From Granulosicoccaceae bacterium (lineage in GTDB: Bacteria > Pseudomonadota > Gammaproteobacteria > Granulosicoccales > Granulosicoccaceae): DNA of 64,000 nt. The notes under the pieces were generated by a model. The model saw only the letters and a list, made by a program, of their open reading frames with translations. It was not told the origin of the DNA and did no database searches. Shown here piece after piece: positions 24,640-33,819 of the stretch. Position 1 is the stretch's first letter, and each line of letters opens with the position of its first letter. Location of the stretch: the NCBI GenBank assembly GCA_020629835.1, contig JAHDCO010000004.1, forward strand, positions 99,186 through 163,185, given 5' to 3'. The position numbers and the translations under genes are program-made.

Positions 24640-25824
24640 TCAATTCCTGGGAAACAACAACGTAATACGCGTCCCTTCTCCGACGTTGGACGTCAGTTCA
24701 ATCGTACCGCCAAGATCCGTAATGGCCTCTTTCACCAGGTACAGGCCCATGCCGTACCCGGTAACGTTCAGCTGTGCGTCCTGGGATTCATGCGCGCGAA
24801 CACGGAGTTTGAATACTTCGTTCAGCATGTCTTCCTCTATTCCCAAGCCGTTATCCTCAATCACTATCCCTGCTTGGTCATCCTGATGATTCGTTGCCCG
24901 CTTGATCTGTATTTTTCGAGAGTCTTTCTTTGGGTCCCGGTACTTAACCGCGTTGCTAATCAGGTTTGTCATGATGAGCCTCAGCTTGGCTGTTTCGGTA
25001 TTGATCTCCCCTAGATCCTCATCGCAGTGTATGTCCACATCCCGTAGGTTGAGCGTATCGCTTAACTGACCAATAACGTCTTGAACCAAATCGTGAACGT
25101 TGACCACTTGCCGGTTAGGCACGTCCTGCATCGGGTGATCAGAATTAGCAATCAAGTTTTCAATATTGACCAATAATGAAGACGCGTTCTGAATCGATGT
25201 TTGTATCATCAGAAGTTCTTTAGCATCGTCCGCACTGGCGTCTTTGTTTTCCATCAACAGCTCCATATTGAGCTGCGCCGCTTGTAAGGGTGTTTTTAGC
25301 TCGTGCGATATGAACTGGTTAAACGACACGATCTTATCGGTTTGATCTTTGATCGTGGTCATGTACTTATCCACGAATGAATCTACTGTAGATTGCAGAA
25401 TGGTGCGAACAATTCTTGCTACCGCGGCCATTAGCCCGATGCTTTGTTTGGCACTAACGGGTTTGTCGTAAAGCTCCGATTGTTTGACAATAAATTCTTC
25501 AAGTACCTCGGACAAAAGATCGTACTCGCGTAGCAACTGATTGACACTGGCTTTCTGTTGATGGCGCAGAGTTCCCAATTGAGCGGCTTTTCGCTCTAGC
25601 AATGAGTTTGTGAGTGCCAAATCTTCGTCATTGTTTTCCAGGATCTCTGCCAGCTCGTCGAGCATGGCGGGAATATGATCAAGATATTGTTCGGTGGGGA
25701 AAATATCCCGCGTGTCTTCATTAACTACATTCTGCAGTTGAACCAGCCAGTGGTCAGCTAGGAGCTGAGAATGTTGTGAGATACAGGAAGCAATGAACAG
25801 CCGGTAGTCGTCGTCAGTTTTCAT
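24640..25824 (-). CDS. Soluble sensor histidine kinase (RsbR-like N-terminus)
   Basis: A 394-residue kinase with no membrane segment. The N-terminal 130 residues are helical (LLADHWLVQLQNVV onward) and resemble the globin-like sensor part of RsbRD-N proteins, though this is a loose match. HisKA has H174 (ISHELKTPLQAAQL) and HATPase_c shows N-box, EDNGLGIEED and a GYGMGLYLV G-box. No receiver is attached. The H-box is the closest in the window to the small DHp protein at 19401. It may phosphorylate the single receiver at 23720 or the REC-Fis regulators. Confidence 0.88.
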   Translation of the reverse strand: MKTDDDYRLFIASCISQHSQLLADHWLVQLQNVVNEDTRDIFPTEQYLDHIPAMLDELAEILENNDEDLALTNSLLERKAAQLGTLRHQQKASVNQLLREYDLLSEVLEEFIVKQSELYDKPVSAKQSIGLMAAVARIVRTILQSTVDSFVDKYMTTIKDQTDKIVSFNQFISHELKTPLQAAQLNMELLMENKDASADDAKELLMIQTSIQNASSLLVNIENLIANSDHPMQDVPNRQVVNVHDLVQDVIGQLSDTLNLRDVDIHCDEDLGEINTETAKLRLIMTNLISNAVKYRDPKKDSRKIQIKRATNHQDDQAGIVIEDNGLGIEEDMLNEVFKLRVRAHESQDAQLNVTGYGMGLYLVKEAITDLGGTIELTSNVGEGTRITLLFPRN

Positions 25825-25957
25825 AATTCAGCGTGGTATGTCGCTTGGGTTTCAGGGTGGTGCTTGGCGATAACTCGCAATTCCTCATTGCAAATATTAC
25901 ACGCTGCTCTCGAATTCCGGTGATCTGGAATAGATTAAATGAAAACTGGAGGTAGTA

Positions 25958-26251
25958 ATGTTGGACGTTGAATTGGCCAAGATGGACCCCGAATTAGCAA
26001 GAAAAGTTGGAAATCGCCTACACGACGCCGTCGATCGATTCGAGGGTGTCCTGGCCGATGCAGAAACTGAACTGCGTAAAACAAGAAATCAAGCGGCACT
26101 TAACGTGAACACGGCCACATCGGATGCGCAGAATAAGCTCATGGCAAGAGCGGAAAGGGTCGACAACTTCCTTAACGAAAAGCCCGCCCAAGCTGCCGGT
26201 ATAGCGTTTGCCGCGGGTGTTCTGACTGCGCTGTGGTTGAAACGAGGCTAG
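25958..26251 (+). CDS. DUF883/YqjD-like membrane-anchored protein
   Basis: A 97-residue protein: a charged, amphipathic helix (1-65) followed by a C-terminal anchor starting EKPAQAAGIAFAAGVL and ending in LKRG. It is a paralogue of 10508-10777. The ATG has a GGAGG ribosome site. It is the first of three tightly packed genes whose order (YqjD-like, two-helix membrane protein, basic membrane protein) recalls yqjD-yqjE-yqjK of enterobacteria. The next gene begins 2 bases after its stop. Confidence 0.82.
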   Translation: MLDVELAKMDPELARKVGNRLHDAVDRFEGVLADAETELRKTRNQAALNVNTATSDAQNKLMARAERVDNFLNEKPAQAAGIAFAAGVLTALWLKRG

Positions 26252-26253
26252 CC

Positions 26254-26640
26254 GTGAACGCCAACCAACCCGCTCAACCACCGGTAGAAGAGACTACGGC
26301 GTTTTCTGCGGCGAGTGAGTTTGTGCTGAGCCACATCGATTTGGTGAAGGACTCGTCTAGAGTGGTCGCATCTGATGCGCGACTCGCGGTGGCAAGTGTC
26401 GTCCAGGTGCTGTTGCTGGGAACATTGGCCCTACTTCTCCTGTTCAGTTTATGGTGTTTGGTGGTCTTCTCTTTAGCTCAAACTGTGCTATGGCTGGGAC
26501 TCCCGGTACCATTGATGTTACTCACCTTAGTAATACTGCATCTGTTAGCAATTGCAGCGCTTGCCCTGGCAATCCGCTCTACGTTCGCTGGCCTTCGCTT
26601 TCAAAACACCCAAGGTCTTTTCCAAAAGACCGCGGAGTAA
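26254..26640 (+). CDS. Two-helix membrane protein, YqjE/holin-X-like
   Basis: A 128-residue protein started at GTG 26254, 2 bases after the upstream stop; a GTG at 26233 is possible but overlaps the upstream gene. It has a polar amphipathic N-terminal half and two adjacent hydrophobic helices (about 48-72 and 76-105). That layout and its position after a YqjD-like gene suggest the YqjE/PF07332 group. The function is unknown; a role in the membrane during stress is inferred from the context. Confidence 0.65.
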   Translation: MNANQPAQPPVEETTAFSAASEFVLSHIDLVKDSSRVVASDARLAVASVVQVLLLGTLALLLLFSLWCLVVFSLAQTVLWLGLPVPLMLLTLVILHLLAIAALALAIRSTFAGLRFQNTQGLFQKTAE

Positions 26641-26646
26641 TACTTG

Positions 26647-27006
26647 ATGTTTCGCACACCGATTACAAAAGACGCCATTGAACGGTGCGAACAACACCGT
26701 AGCAAGGCCGTGATATCCAAAGCACGCTCGTCCCAAGCAACTCAGCGCATGAAAGACTTAGCGCCGGTATTGGCAACGATTCGGGCTGTTCCGGTTTGGT
26801 CATTTGCCATCGGCTTGCTTGCTGGATCGCGTAAAAAAGTGACCACTGTCGTGGAGCGTCCGACGAAAACTGTCAAGAGAGGTTCGGGCGTGATGACGCT
26901 AGTGAATTCGGCGCTGTCGGTTGCTGCTTTATGGTACAAATCCAGAGCCAGTCGCCCCACTTCATCACATCAGGAGTTCAAAGCTACCCCGTCAAAGCAC
27001 ACCTAA
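26647..27006 (+). CDS. Basic membrane-associated protein, possible YqjK analogue
   Basis: A 119-residue Lys/Arg-rich protein from ATG 26647 with a weak hydrophobic segment near 45-60 and a second near 85-95, and a basic Ser/Thr tail. I do not recognise a family by sequence. It is the third gene of the yqjD-yqjE-like set and lies where yqjK lies in enterobacteria, so it may be an analogue. It ends base to base with the convergent AI-2E family gene. Confidence 0.55.
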   Translation: MFRTPITKDAIERCEQHRSKAVISKARSSQATQRMKDLAPVLATIRAVPVWSFAIGLLAGSRKKVTTVVERPTKTVKRGSGVMTLVNSALSVAALWYKSRASRPTSSHQEFKATPSKHT

Positions 27007-28113
27007 TCACGCTTCATCAGGCTGATTAGCAAATTTCGGCGACCGTGCAGATAGAAATTCCCCAAAGGTCGTCCAACCTTCAACGTGGTCGCAAAATACT
27101 TTAACCACGACGAGTATCGGTACCGCCATAAGTGCGCCGGGAATTCCCCAGAGCCAAGCCCAAAAGGTCACAGTAAGAAATACGGCCACGACATTTAACT
27201 TCAAACTTCTGCCCACAGTCAGTGGCGTGATGATATTGCCTTCAACAAGGCTTAATGACAGATAAATTGCCGGTGGGATCAGCGCTGCCGCGAAGGAATC
27301 GAACGTACCTAAACTGATTGCCGCCAGCAAAACAGTACCTGCCAAAGCACCGAGATAGGGCAGAAAATTAAATAAAGCTGCGATAGCACCCCATAAGGCG
27401 GCGCCGGGCATCCCATAAAAGTGCAGTGATATTCCAACTGCCGCTCCAAGCAAGCTATTGATGATGGTGATCGTCAACAAATAGCGAGAGACGTTACCTT
27501 CTACCTCCCGAATAATTCGCAGGGCTTTTTTCTTCTCACTGAGTACAGGCATAACAGTGACGAGTTTTTGCTGAAGCAAGTCCCCGGACGCGAGCGTGAA
27601 AAGGGCCAGTAGCAGCGCTAGCATCAAAGTCGTGAGCCCGTTGGCCACCGAGGATGCGGCTGACGTAATTAGCCCGGGTTGATCGATCACAACCGTCATG
27701 GTTTCGGCATCATCGTCTGAAGTAATTTTTGATACCTGGTCACTTACTTCACTGATGGCCTTAACAGAAGGTTCGTATTGTAGCCACTGCCTTTCCAGTC
27801 GATCTTTGACATCGGGTAGCGTTTGCATCAGCTCGGTGATGGGTTCGGTTAAAAATCGGGCACTGAACCCGATAGTAGCGCCCACACTAAAGACAATCAG
27901 CAGTGCCGCGAGGCCAGCGGGAATGTTCTTCCTGACTAAATAACGAACCGGCGGCGTAAGCGTCAGACTGATGAGTAAGCCTAAGGTGATGGGCATCAAA
28001 ATGTCGCGGCCAAAGTACAAAACCACCGACAACATCAATAGCACGATGATCACGAGCAAACGCTTGATAGCCACCAGCGTTGCGTCGGTACTCCGCTCGT
28101 TCGAGATGGTCAA
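27007..28113 (-). CDS. AI-2E family transporter
   Basis: A 368-residue inner-membrane protein of PF01594 with about eight hydrophobic helices: two N-terminal pairs, a soluble helical loop at about 90-150, then a C-terminal bundle with NFLPYLGALAGTVL and EGNIITPLTVGRSLKLNVV, both typical of the family. Members export or import varied small molecules, and some act as Na+/H+ antiporters; autoinducer-2 transport should not be assumed. It stands divergent from the YihY gene. Confidence 0.9.
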   Translation of the reverse strand: MTISNERSTDATLVAIKRLLVIIVLLMLSVVLYFGRDILMPITLGLLISLTLTPPVRYLVRKNIPAGLAALLIVFSVGATIGFSARFLTEPITELMQTLPDVKDRLERQWLQYEPSVKAISEVSDQVSKITSDDDAETMTVVIDQPGLITSAASSVANGLTTLMLALLLALFTLASGDLLQQKLVTVMPVLSEKKKALRIIREVEGNVSRYLLTITIINSLLGAAVGISLHFYGMPGAALWGAIAALFNFLPYLGALAGTVLLAAISLGTFDSFAAALIPPAIYLSLSLVEGNIITPLTVGRSLKLNVVAVFLTVTFWAWLWGIPGALMAVPILVVVKVFCDHVEGWTTFGEFLSARSPKFANQPDEA

Positions 28114-28223
28114 ATGAAGTTAGCCTAGAGACGTTTGATTCGGAACCATAAGGGGTCAGCATTGAAGGCTGCCGCCCGATTGTTATTTTTTCAATAACTA
28201 CCGACGCCGCCAAAATTCAGTGA

Positions 28224-29219
28224 TTGAATGGGGCACTGAAGAATATACCCCTGAGCCCAAGTATTTTGCTGAATAAGACTCTGCAACCCGACAGACAAGT
28301 GCACTCACCAGAGCACCTCTCGAAGTCTGACGCGTGGGCTATCGTCAAACGAGTCTTCTTCCGGCTGGAATCAGACAACATCACTATGCTCGCCGCTGCC
28401 ACGGCATTTTATGCGCTGCTGGCACTATTCCCTGCGCTAGCGGCCGTAGTCGCCCTCTATGCATTGGTGGCCAATCCACAGGATATCCTGCAACATTTGA
28501 GTGCAATTGAAGGCGTGGTTCCGGCCGATGTGCTGGAAATTGTGAATGGCCAGCTCACAGCTATCACAGGTGAGGAGAATGAGCTGGGCCTACGCTTCAT
28601 TGTGGGCTTGGCCATCGCTTTATGGAGTGCTCATCGAGGCATCCATGCCTTGGTGAATACCATAACGATCGCGTATCGAGAGCGTGAAACGCGAAACTTC
28701 ATCTACCTTAACCTTCTTACCCTGGTGCTGACACTCGGGGCGATAATCATGGCCGTGGTGGTTATGATTGTTATGCTCATAACCCCGGTCATGTTGAGTT
28801 TCTTTCCGATTTCCGCGTGGGAATCCACACTCACCACGCTGGCCACCTGGGTCATTTTGTTTGTCGTTGTTATCTTGGCTTTAAGTGTGTTGTATCGGTT
28901 TTCACCGCCGCGAAAACCTGCGAAATGGCGTTGGTTGTCACCGGGTGCAACCTTGGCCACCGTGCTGTGGGTAAGTAGCTCATACGGATTTTCTATATAC
29001 GTTAACACCTTCGGCAACTACAGTGAGACTTATGGGGCGCTGGGCGCCATCATCGTGTTGTTGTTGTGGTTTTTCATCACCAGTTTCGTAGTGGTATTAG
29101 GTGCTTTGCTGAACGCTGAAATGGAATTCCAAACGTTACACGATACAACTATAGGAGAAGCAAAACCAATCGGTGAGCGTGGTGCTGTGGTGGCTGACAC
29201 CCACCCTCCGGAAATGTAG
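28224..29219 (+). CDS. YihY/BrkB family inner-membrane protein
   Basis: A 331-residue protein with about six membrane helices and the YihY signature: AAATAFYALLALFPALAA, LWSAHRGIHALVNTIT, then YRFSPPRKPAKWRW and the late SYGFSIYVNTFGNYSETYGALGA. The family was once called ribonuclease BN in error; it is of unknown function. The start is TTG 28224, and no ATG is available before the first helix, so the N-terminus is uncertain; other TTG codons lie a few residues further in. Confidence 0.88.
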   Translation: MNGALKNIPLSPSILLNKTLQPDRQVHSPEHLSKSDAWAIVKRVFFRLESDNITMLAAATAFYALLALFPALAAVVALYALVANPQDILQHLSAIEGVVPADVLEIVNGQLTAITGEENELGLRFIVGLAIALWSAHRGIHALVNTITIAYRERETRNFIYLNLLTLVLTLGAIIMAVVVMIVMLITPVMLSFFPISAWESTLTTLATWVILFVVVILALSVLYRFSPPRKPAKWRWLSPGATLATVLWVSSSYGFSIYVNTFGNYSETYGALGAIIVLLLWFFITSFVVVLGALLNAEMEFQTLHDTTIGEAKPIGERGAVVADTHPPEM

Positions 29220-29274
29220 TTAACTAATTTTTTCCGCACTATAAAAACGGGCCCTGCTCAGAGTGAATACTACA

Positions 29275-30684
29275 ATGACGGACACAGGACATCGATCTGG
29301 CTTGTTTCAGGTGGCGGGATCAAAGTTAGGTTACTTGAAAGGGCTTGTTAGCGAAGTTCGAAACTCGTTCTGGGCTATCCCTTTACTGCTACTGATTTGT
29401 GCCGGTTTACTTTCCGTAATCTCTGTTTGGGTTGATTCAAATTGGAAATTCGCCTGGCTCATCGATAGATTCCCGTATCCCAAGGCCGTTGATGACAATT
29501 ACCTGCATACCGAGCTTGCCACCATCGCGGGTGCCATTCTCGGTGTGGCAGGGGTATCTTTTTCTATCACGATCGCGTCACTGACGCTTGCATCACAGCA
29601 GTTCGGCCCGCGGCTAATTCGAACGTTTATTCGAAACCGGTTTATCCAAACCACACTGGGATGCTTTGTTGCCACATTCTTCTATTGTGTTTTCACTATT
29701 CAGTTAAGTTCGCTGTTTCTCAGTGGTGACGAGCTACCGATTTTCACCGTCACGGTAGTTATTATCATCACCCTGTTGGATTTGATACTACTGGTGGGTT
29801 TTATCCATCACATTTGTAAATCAATTCAGGTTGATTCGGTCATCAGTGAGGTTGTGAGAGAGTTGAATGAACGTGCGTTGGATCTTTTCAAAGAGGAATA
29901 CAGCGATTCAGTCGGTGTCTTGGACGACGACATTGAAAAGTACCATCGAGCCAGAAATAATTTTCCCAACCGCTTAAAGCTGACTCGGGACGGTTACATA
30001 ACCTATGTGAATTACGATTTCTTACTGGAGTTTGCCTGTAAAAGAAACATTGAAGTGTGTCTTTTGTATCGTGCTGGGCAGTACGTATTAGATGGCGCAG
30101 ACGTCTTGTCTTATAGCGGTAGTGAGTTAACAGATGAGGACTCATCTGATCTACTGGATTGCATCCTGATCGGAGAGCAACGCACGCCAATACAGGACAT
30201 TGAATATTCAATAAAACAGCTTGTGGAAATTGGGTTACGTGCATTATCGCCCGGTATTAACGATCCGTTTACCGCCATCTCCTGCATTAATCACCTGGGC
30301 AGTATCATCAACTATTTCAGTCACAGGGCGATGCCCTCTGTGGTATTGGATGACGCCAACGGTACAGACCGTGTGTACTGTCGACAGGCACGTTATGAAG
30401 ACTTATTGGGGGCAGCTTTTGATCAATTAAGGCAAGCATCGTGTGACAAAATTGATGTGTCAATGCGCATTGTTGAAGTGCTTTCAGATGTGCTGATGCA
30501 ATGCAGTAGTCCACAACAAGCCCACGCGTTGAGTTCACAGGTAAATCTTGTATTGAGCGCAGCAAGACTATCAGCAGCGCTGGAGCAAGATAAAGCAGCG
30601 TTAGAAGCTCGATTTCGAAACTTCATGAGTATTGCTGCCAACCGCTTTCCCAACACCGATTTCGAATTCAATCTACCTGAGTAA
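29275..30684 (+). CDS. DUF2254 membrane protein
   Basis: A 469-residue protein from ATG 29275 (a GTG at 29263 is also possible). Four hydrophobic helices lie in the N-terminal 180 residues with ATIAGAILGVAGVSFSITIASLTLASQQFGPR, split here by family usage into two helices, and a soluble C-terminal half with EIGLRALSPGINDPFTA. These are signatures of DUF2254, whose function is unknown. It precedes an MscS gene by 18 bases, suggesting cotranscription and perhaps an envelope or osmotic role. Confidence 0.88.
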   Translation: MTDTGHRSGLFQVAGSKLGYLKGLVSEVRNSFWAIPLLLLICAGLLSVISVWVDSNWKFAWLIDRFPYPKAVDDNYLHTELATIAGAILGVAGVSFSITIASLTLASQQFGPRLIRTFIRNRFIQTTLGCFVATFFYCVFTIQLSSLFLSGDELPIFTVTVVIIITLLDLILLVGFIHHICKSIQVDSVISEVVRELNERALDLFKEEYSDSVGVLDDDIEKYHRARNNFPNRLKLTRDGYITYVNYDFLLEFACKRNIEVCLLYRAGQYVLDGADVLSYSGSELTDEDSSDLLDCILIGEQRTPIQDIEYSIKQLVEIGLRALSPGINDPFTAISCINHLGSIINYFSHRAMPSVVLDDANGTDRVYCRQARYEDLLGAAFDQLRQASCDKIDVSMRIVEVLSDVLMQCSSPQQAHALSSQVNLVLSAARLSAALEQDKAALEARFRNFMSIAANRFPNTDFEFNLPE

Positions 30685-30702
30685 GTAATCACTGGTAATC
30701 CT

Positions 30703-31632
30703 ATGGAACCCAACGACGATAACCCTAATGAAAACCTGAATGCAGAAGCAGACGATGTGTCCATTCAGGATGTAAGCGATACCTTGTGGAGTACAGGCCT
30801 CGATATGGTGCGTGATTTCATTGATCATGTGCCGTTTCTGCTTGCGGCGGTAATCGTGCTTGTCCTGACGTGGGCAACCGCAAGTGCTGTGACTGGTTTA
30901 GGCGGGAAGCTACTGGGTTCGTGGCACAAGCGAGAGTCGTTAAAGGAACTGATACTGCGATTAACATCCATTTTGATCTGGGTGTTTGGCCTACTTCTGA
31001 GCGCTATTGTCGTGTTCCCGGGACTTACCCCGACTCGAGCGCTTAGCGGGCTGGGGCTCGTATCGATCGCAGTGGGTTTGGCGTTCAAAGATATATTTGA
31101 AAATTTCTTCGCTGGTATTCTTATTCTGTGGCGGTTCCCGTTGGAGCGAGGTGATTTTATTGAGTGTGAAGGTATTGTTGGTAAGGTTGAGAAAGTTTGG
31201 GTGAGGATGAGCTACATCCGAAAAACATCTGGCGAATTGGTGGTCGTTCCTAATTCATTTCTGTTCAAAAACCCGGTAAAAATCCTGACAAATATGGAAG
31301 TACGACGGGTAACCATCACCGTAGGGGTGGCCTATCACGAAGACTTGGAGACGGCCGTTGACTTGGTGGAGAAAACAGTGAAAGCGTGTGATTCCATCGT
31401 AAAAGATAAGCCCGTACAGGTGTTTGCCAATAACTTTGGCTCAAGCAGTATGGATATGGAAGTCACGTGGTGGTGTGGAGCCAAACCTGTGGATGTTCGA
31501 CGTTCTCGGGCTGAAATTGTTATCGCTGTGAAATCGGCACTGGATAAAGCAGGTATCGAAATACCGTTTCCTTATCGAACATTGACGTTCGCGCAACCAC
31601 TGGAAACTCGTGACGTTGAATCGCAAAGGTAA
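30703..31632 (+). CDS. MscS family mechanosensitive channel
   Basis: A 309-residue small-conductance channel. About three membrane helices (38-60, 85-105, 118-140) end in the pore-lining and lipid-facing pattern GLVSIAVGLAFKDIFENFFAGI, read here in two parts of the TM3 region, followed by the beta domain (GDFIECEGIVGKVEKV) and the alpha-beta C-terminal cage. It should release solutes on hypo-osmotic shock. A second MscS gene with a BON domain lies at 33820. Confidence 0.92.
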   Translation: MEPNDDNPNENLNAEADDVSIQDVSDTLWSTGLDMVRDFIDHVPFLLAAVIVLVLTWATASAVTGLGGKLLGSWHKRESLKELILRLTSILIWVFGLLLSAIVVFPGLTPTRALSGLGLVSIAVGLAFKDIFENFFAGILILWRFPLERGDFIECEGIVGKVEKVWVRMSYIRKTSGELVVVPNSFLFKNPVKILTNMEVRRVTITVGVAYHEDLETAVDLVEKTVKACDSIVKDKPVQVFANNFGSSSMDMEVTWWCGAKPVDVRRSRAEIVIAVKSALDKAGIEIPFPYRTLTFAQPLETRDVESQR

Positions 31633-31735
31633 AATAGGAAACTGACCTTGGTATTAAAATGTACGTAGATGGGTTTGTGCTTCGACGTAGCGGATTGTAA
31701 CAACCCGCTACCTCTCTGATCAACCTTGTTGAAAA

Positions 31736-33655
31736 TCATGGTTGTGACGGGGTTGCTAGTACGATTAACTTCACGCCCTCATCCAACGTCACGTCAGTAT
31801 CTTCGGTATGAACCGTGGGTTTGCCGTCTTTATCGATAGCGAACAAAAGTTTATTTTCGCCTAACAATGCCGCAAGCTTTTCATTTTCTGAATCTGAAGG
31901 AACATCGTCACCGGCTGCTGCTGAGGAAGCATCATTTCTGATGGATTCTGGTAAAGGTTGGTTATGCGCTCCGGCGGAGCCGTCCCTGCCATCATTGGAT
32001 TCGTGCATACTTTCAACGGCTTCAGTGTCAATAACCTCAATGCCGGCTTCGCCATTGAGCGCTTGACGAAGTGATGAATACGTTACGCTGTCATCAAACA
32101 GGTATCGAAACGCCGTAAGACTGTCAGAGAAATCCCCAGGTTCTGAACCCGTGTGCTCGGATGGCCTGGCGATGTAAATGTTTTCAGTGCCAAATTCATC
32201 CCGATAGTGCATTGCAGTCAGTTGATTCAGATCTTGATCGTGAGAAAGTGCGATGACTTGACCGATCGCTGTCGTATCCAAATGGCTTTCTGCGTAGGAG
32301 GAGCTAACGCTACCAAAAAAAGTTGGCAGTCCGTTTTCGCGTGCAGACTTAACTAACGATCTCCTGCTATCGATAAGTTGTACCTTCACACCAGCTGACT
32401 GCAAAGCAGACCCAATCGCTTGAGCAACCTTATTCGCTCCGATAATCAGCATGCCGTTGGGTTCTGGATTACTGACATCCAATCGATCAGCCACCCATTT
32501 TGCGGTGAGGCTTTGAAACACTACCGTACCTATGATCATGACAAACGCCAAAGGCACCAACGATTCAGAACCAGGAACATTTTCAGATTCGAGTCTTAGT
32601 ACGAAAAGTGACGAGATGGCTGCAGCTACGATTCCCCGCGGTGCAATCCAACCGGTTAACACACGCTCCTGCCAGGTCCACTTTGACCCCAGGGTAGAGA
32701 GCCATACGCTGATGGGTCGGATGACAAACTGCACAACCAAAAGGAAGACAATAGCGGAAAAGCCGAGTTGGGCAATGGCATCAAAATTCAGACGAGAAGC
32801 CAGTAATATGAACAGCGCGGAAATCAATAGAACAGAGAGATTTTCCTTGAAGTGGAGAATCTCCTGCAAGCGCAGCCCTTTTGTGTTGGCCAACACAATT
32901 CCCATGATGGTTACGGTCAGTAGGCCAGCTTCGTGTTGAATCATTTCCGACAACGCAAAGGCACCGATGACAACCAGAAGCGTCGTGGATTCTTTCAAAA
33001 AATCGGGCACCCAACGTTTTTTGAAAACCGTACCCAGCGCGAACCCGGCGATTAAACCGAACACCGCACCAACGGCAATAAGCCGCAGTATCACGAACGC
33101 TACGTCCTGGTACCCGCCACCGGCACCTACTTCAACGATGTATTCAAAGACAACAATGGCTAACATCGCGCCGATGGGATCCACCAGGATGCCTTCCCAA
33201 TGCAGCACATGCGCTATTTTTTCGTTCGGTCTAACGATTCTGAGTAAGGGCTTGATGACCGTTGGGCCAGTCACAACGCCGATGCCACCAAACAAAAAAG
33301 CCATTGGCCAGGAAAAATCGAACAACCAGTGAGTCAGAGCTGCCATGGAAACCCACGTCACAACAAGACCCAGGGTTAATAAGTTACGGACGACTACGCC
33401 GTGTTGACGTATGTCTTCCCTGTTGAGGGTTAACCCACCCTCGAACAATATGATGGCCACAGCTACTGACACGAACGGGAAAAGCAAATCACCGAGCAGT
33501 GCATCAGCATCTAACCAGCCGAGCGTTGGCCCAAGTAAGATGCCCGCGAGCAGTAACAGTAGGATCGAAGGCAGTCGAAGCTTCCAGGCAAGCCACTGCG
33601 ACGCTCCCCCACTGACACCTACGAGCGCAAGAATTCCAACAGTTCCAGCCGCCAT
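31736..33655 (-). CDS. Cation:proton antiporter (CPA1) with RCK/TrkA-N domain
   Basis: A 639-residue protein. The first 390 residues hold 12-13 hydrophobic helices of the Na+/H+ exchanger fold with GPTLGWLDADALLG, GVVTGPTVIKPL and HWEGILVDPIGAML (acidic Asp pair region). Then comes a TrkA-N-like Rossmann domain (MLIIGANKVAQAIGSALQSAG) and an acidic Ser/Ala-rich linker before a C-terminal regulatory part. Function: Na+ or K+ exchange for protons, gated by nucleotide. It is divergent from the BON-MscS gene, so pH and osmotic control meet here. Confidence 0.9.
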   Translation of the reverse strand: MAAGTVGILALVGVSGGASQWLAWKLRLPSILLLLLAGILLGPTLGWLDADALLGDLLFPFVSVAVAIILFEGGLTLNREDIRQHGVVVRNLLTLGLVVTWVSMAALTHWLFDFSWPMAFLFGGIGVVTGPTVIKPLLRIVRPNEKIAHVLHWEGILVDPIGAMLAIVVFEYIVEVGAGGGYQDVAFVILRLIAVGAVFGLIAGFALGTVFKKRWVPDFLKESTTLLVVIGAFALSEMIQHEAGLLTVTIMGIVLANTKGLRLQEILHFKENLSVLLISALFILLASRLNFDAIAQLGFSAIVFLLVVQFVIRPISVWLSTLGSKWTWQERVLTGWIAPRGIVAAAISSLFVLRLESENVPGSESLVPLAFVMIIGTVVFQSLTAKWVADRLDVSNPEPNGMLIIGANKVAQAIGSALQSAGVKVQLIDSRRSLVKSARENGLPTFFGSVSSSYAESHLDTTAIGQVIALSHDQDLNQLTAMHYRDEFGTENIYIARPSEHTGSEPGDFSDSLTAFRYLFDDSVTYSSLRQALNGEAGIEVIDTEAVESMHESNDGRDGSAGAHNQPLPESIRNDASSAAAGDDVPSDSENEKLAALLGENKLLFAIDKDGKPTVHTEDTDVTLDEGVKLIVLATPSQP

Positions 33656-33819
33656 CTGACTTCCTTATATGGGGTCACACATCAGCCAACATGATAGGTA
33701 GTTGGCATAACGCTGTCACCGGAAAAGGTCAGTTTTGGAAATGTTACAAGGCTAAGGTCGAAACCGTTTATTCAGTTTTAAGGTGCCGGACTGCTAATCA
33801 CCTCCTGAAAGAAACGACC

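Noticed and set aside
27007..28113. Autoinducer-2 exporter
   Set aside because: The family name is historical. Members have varied substrates, and no luxS or lsr gene is seen.
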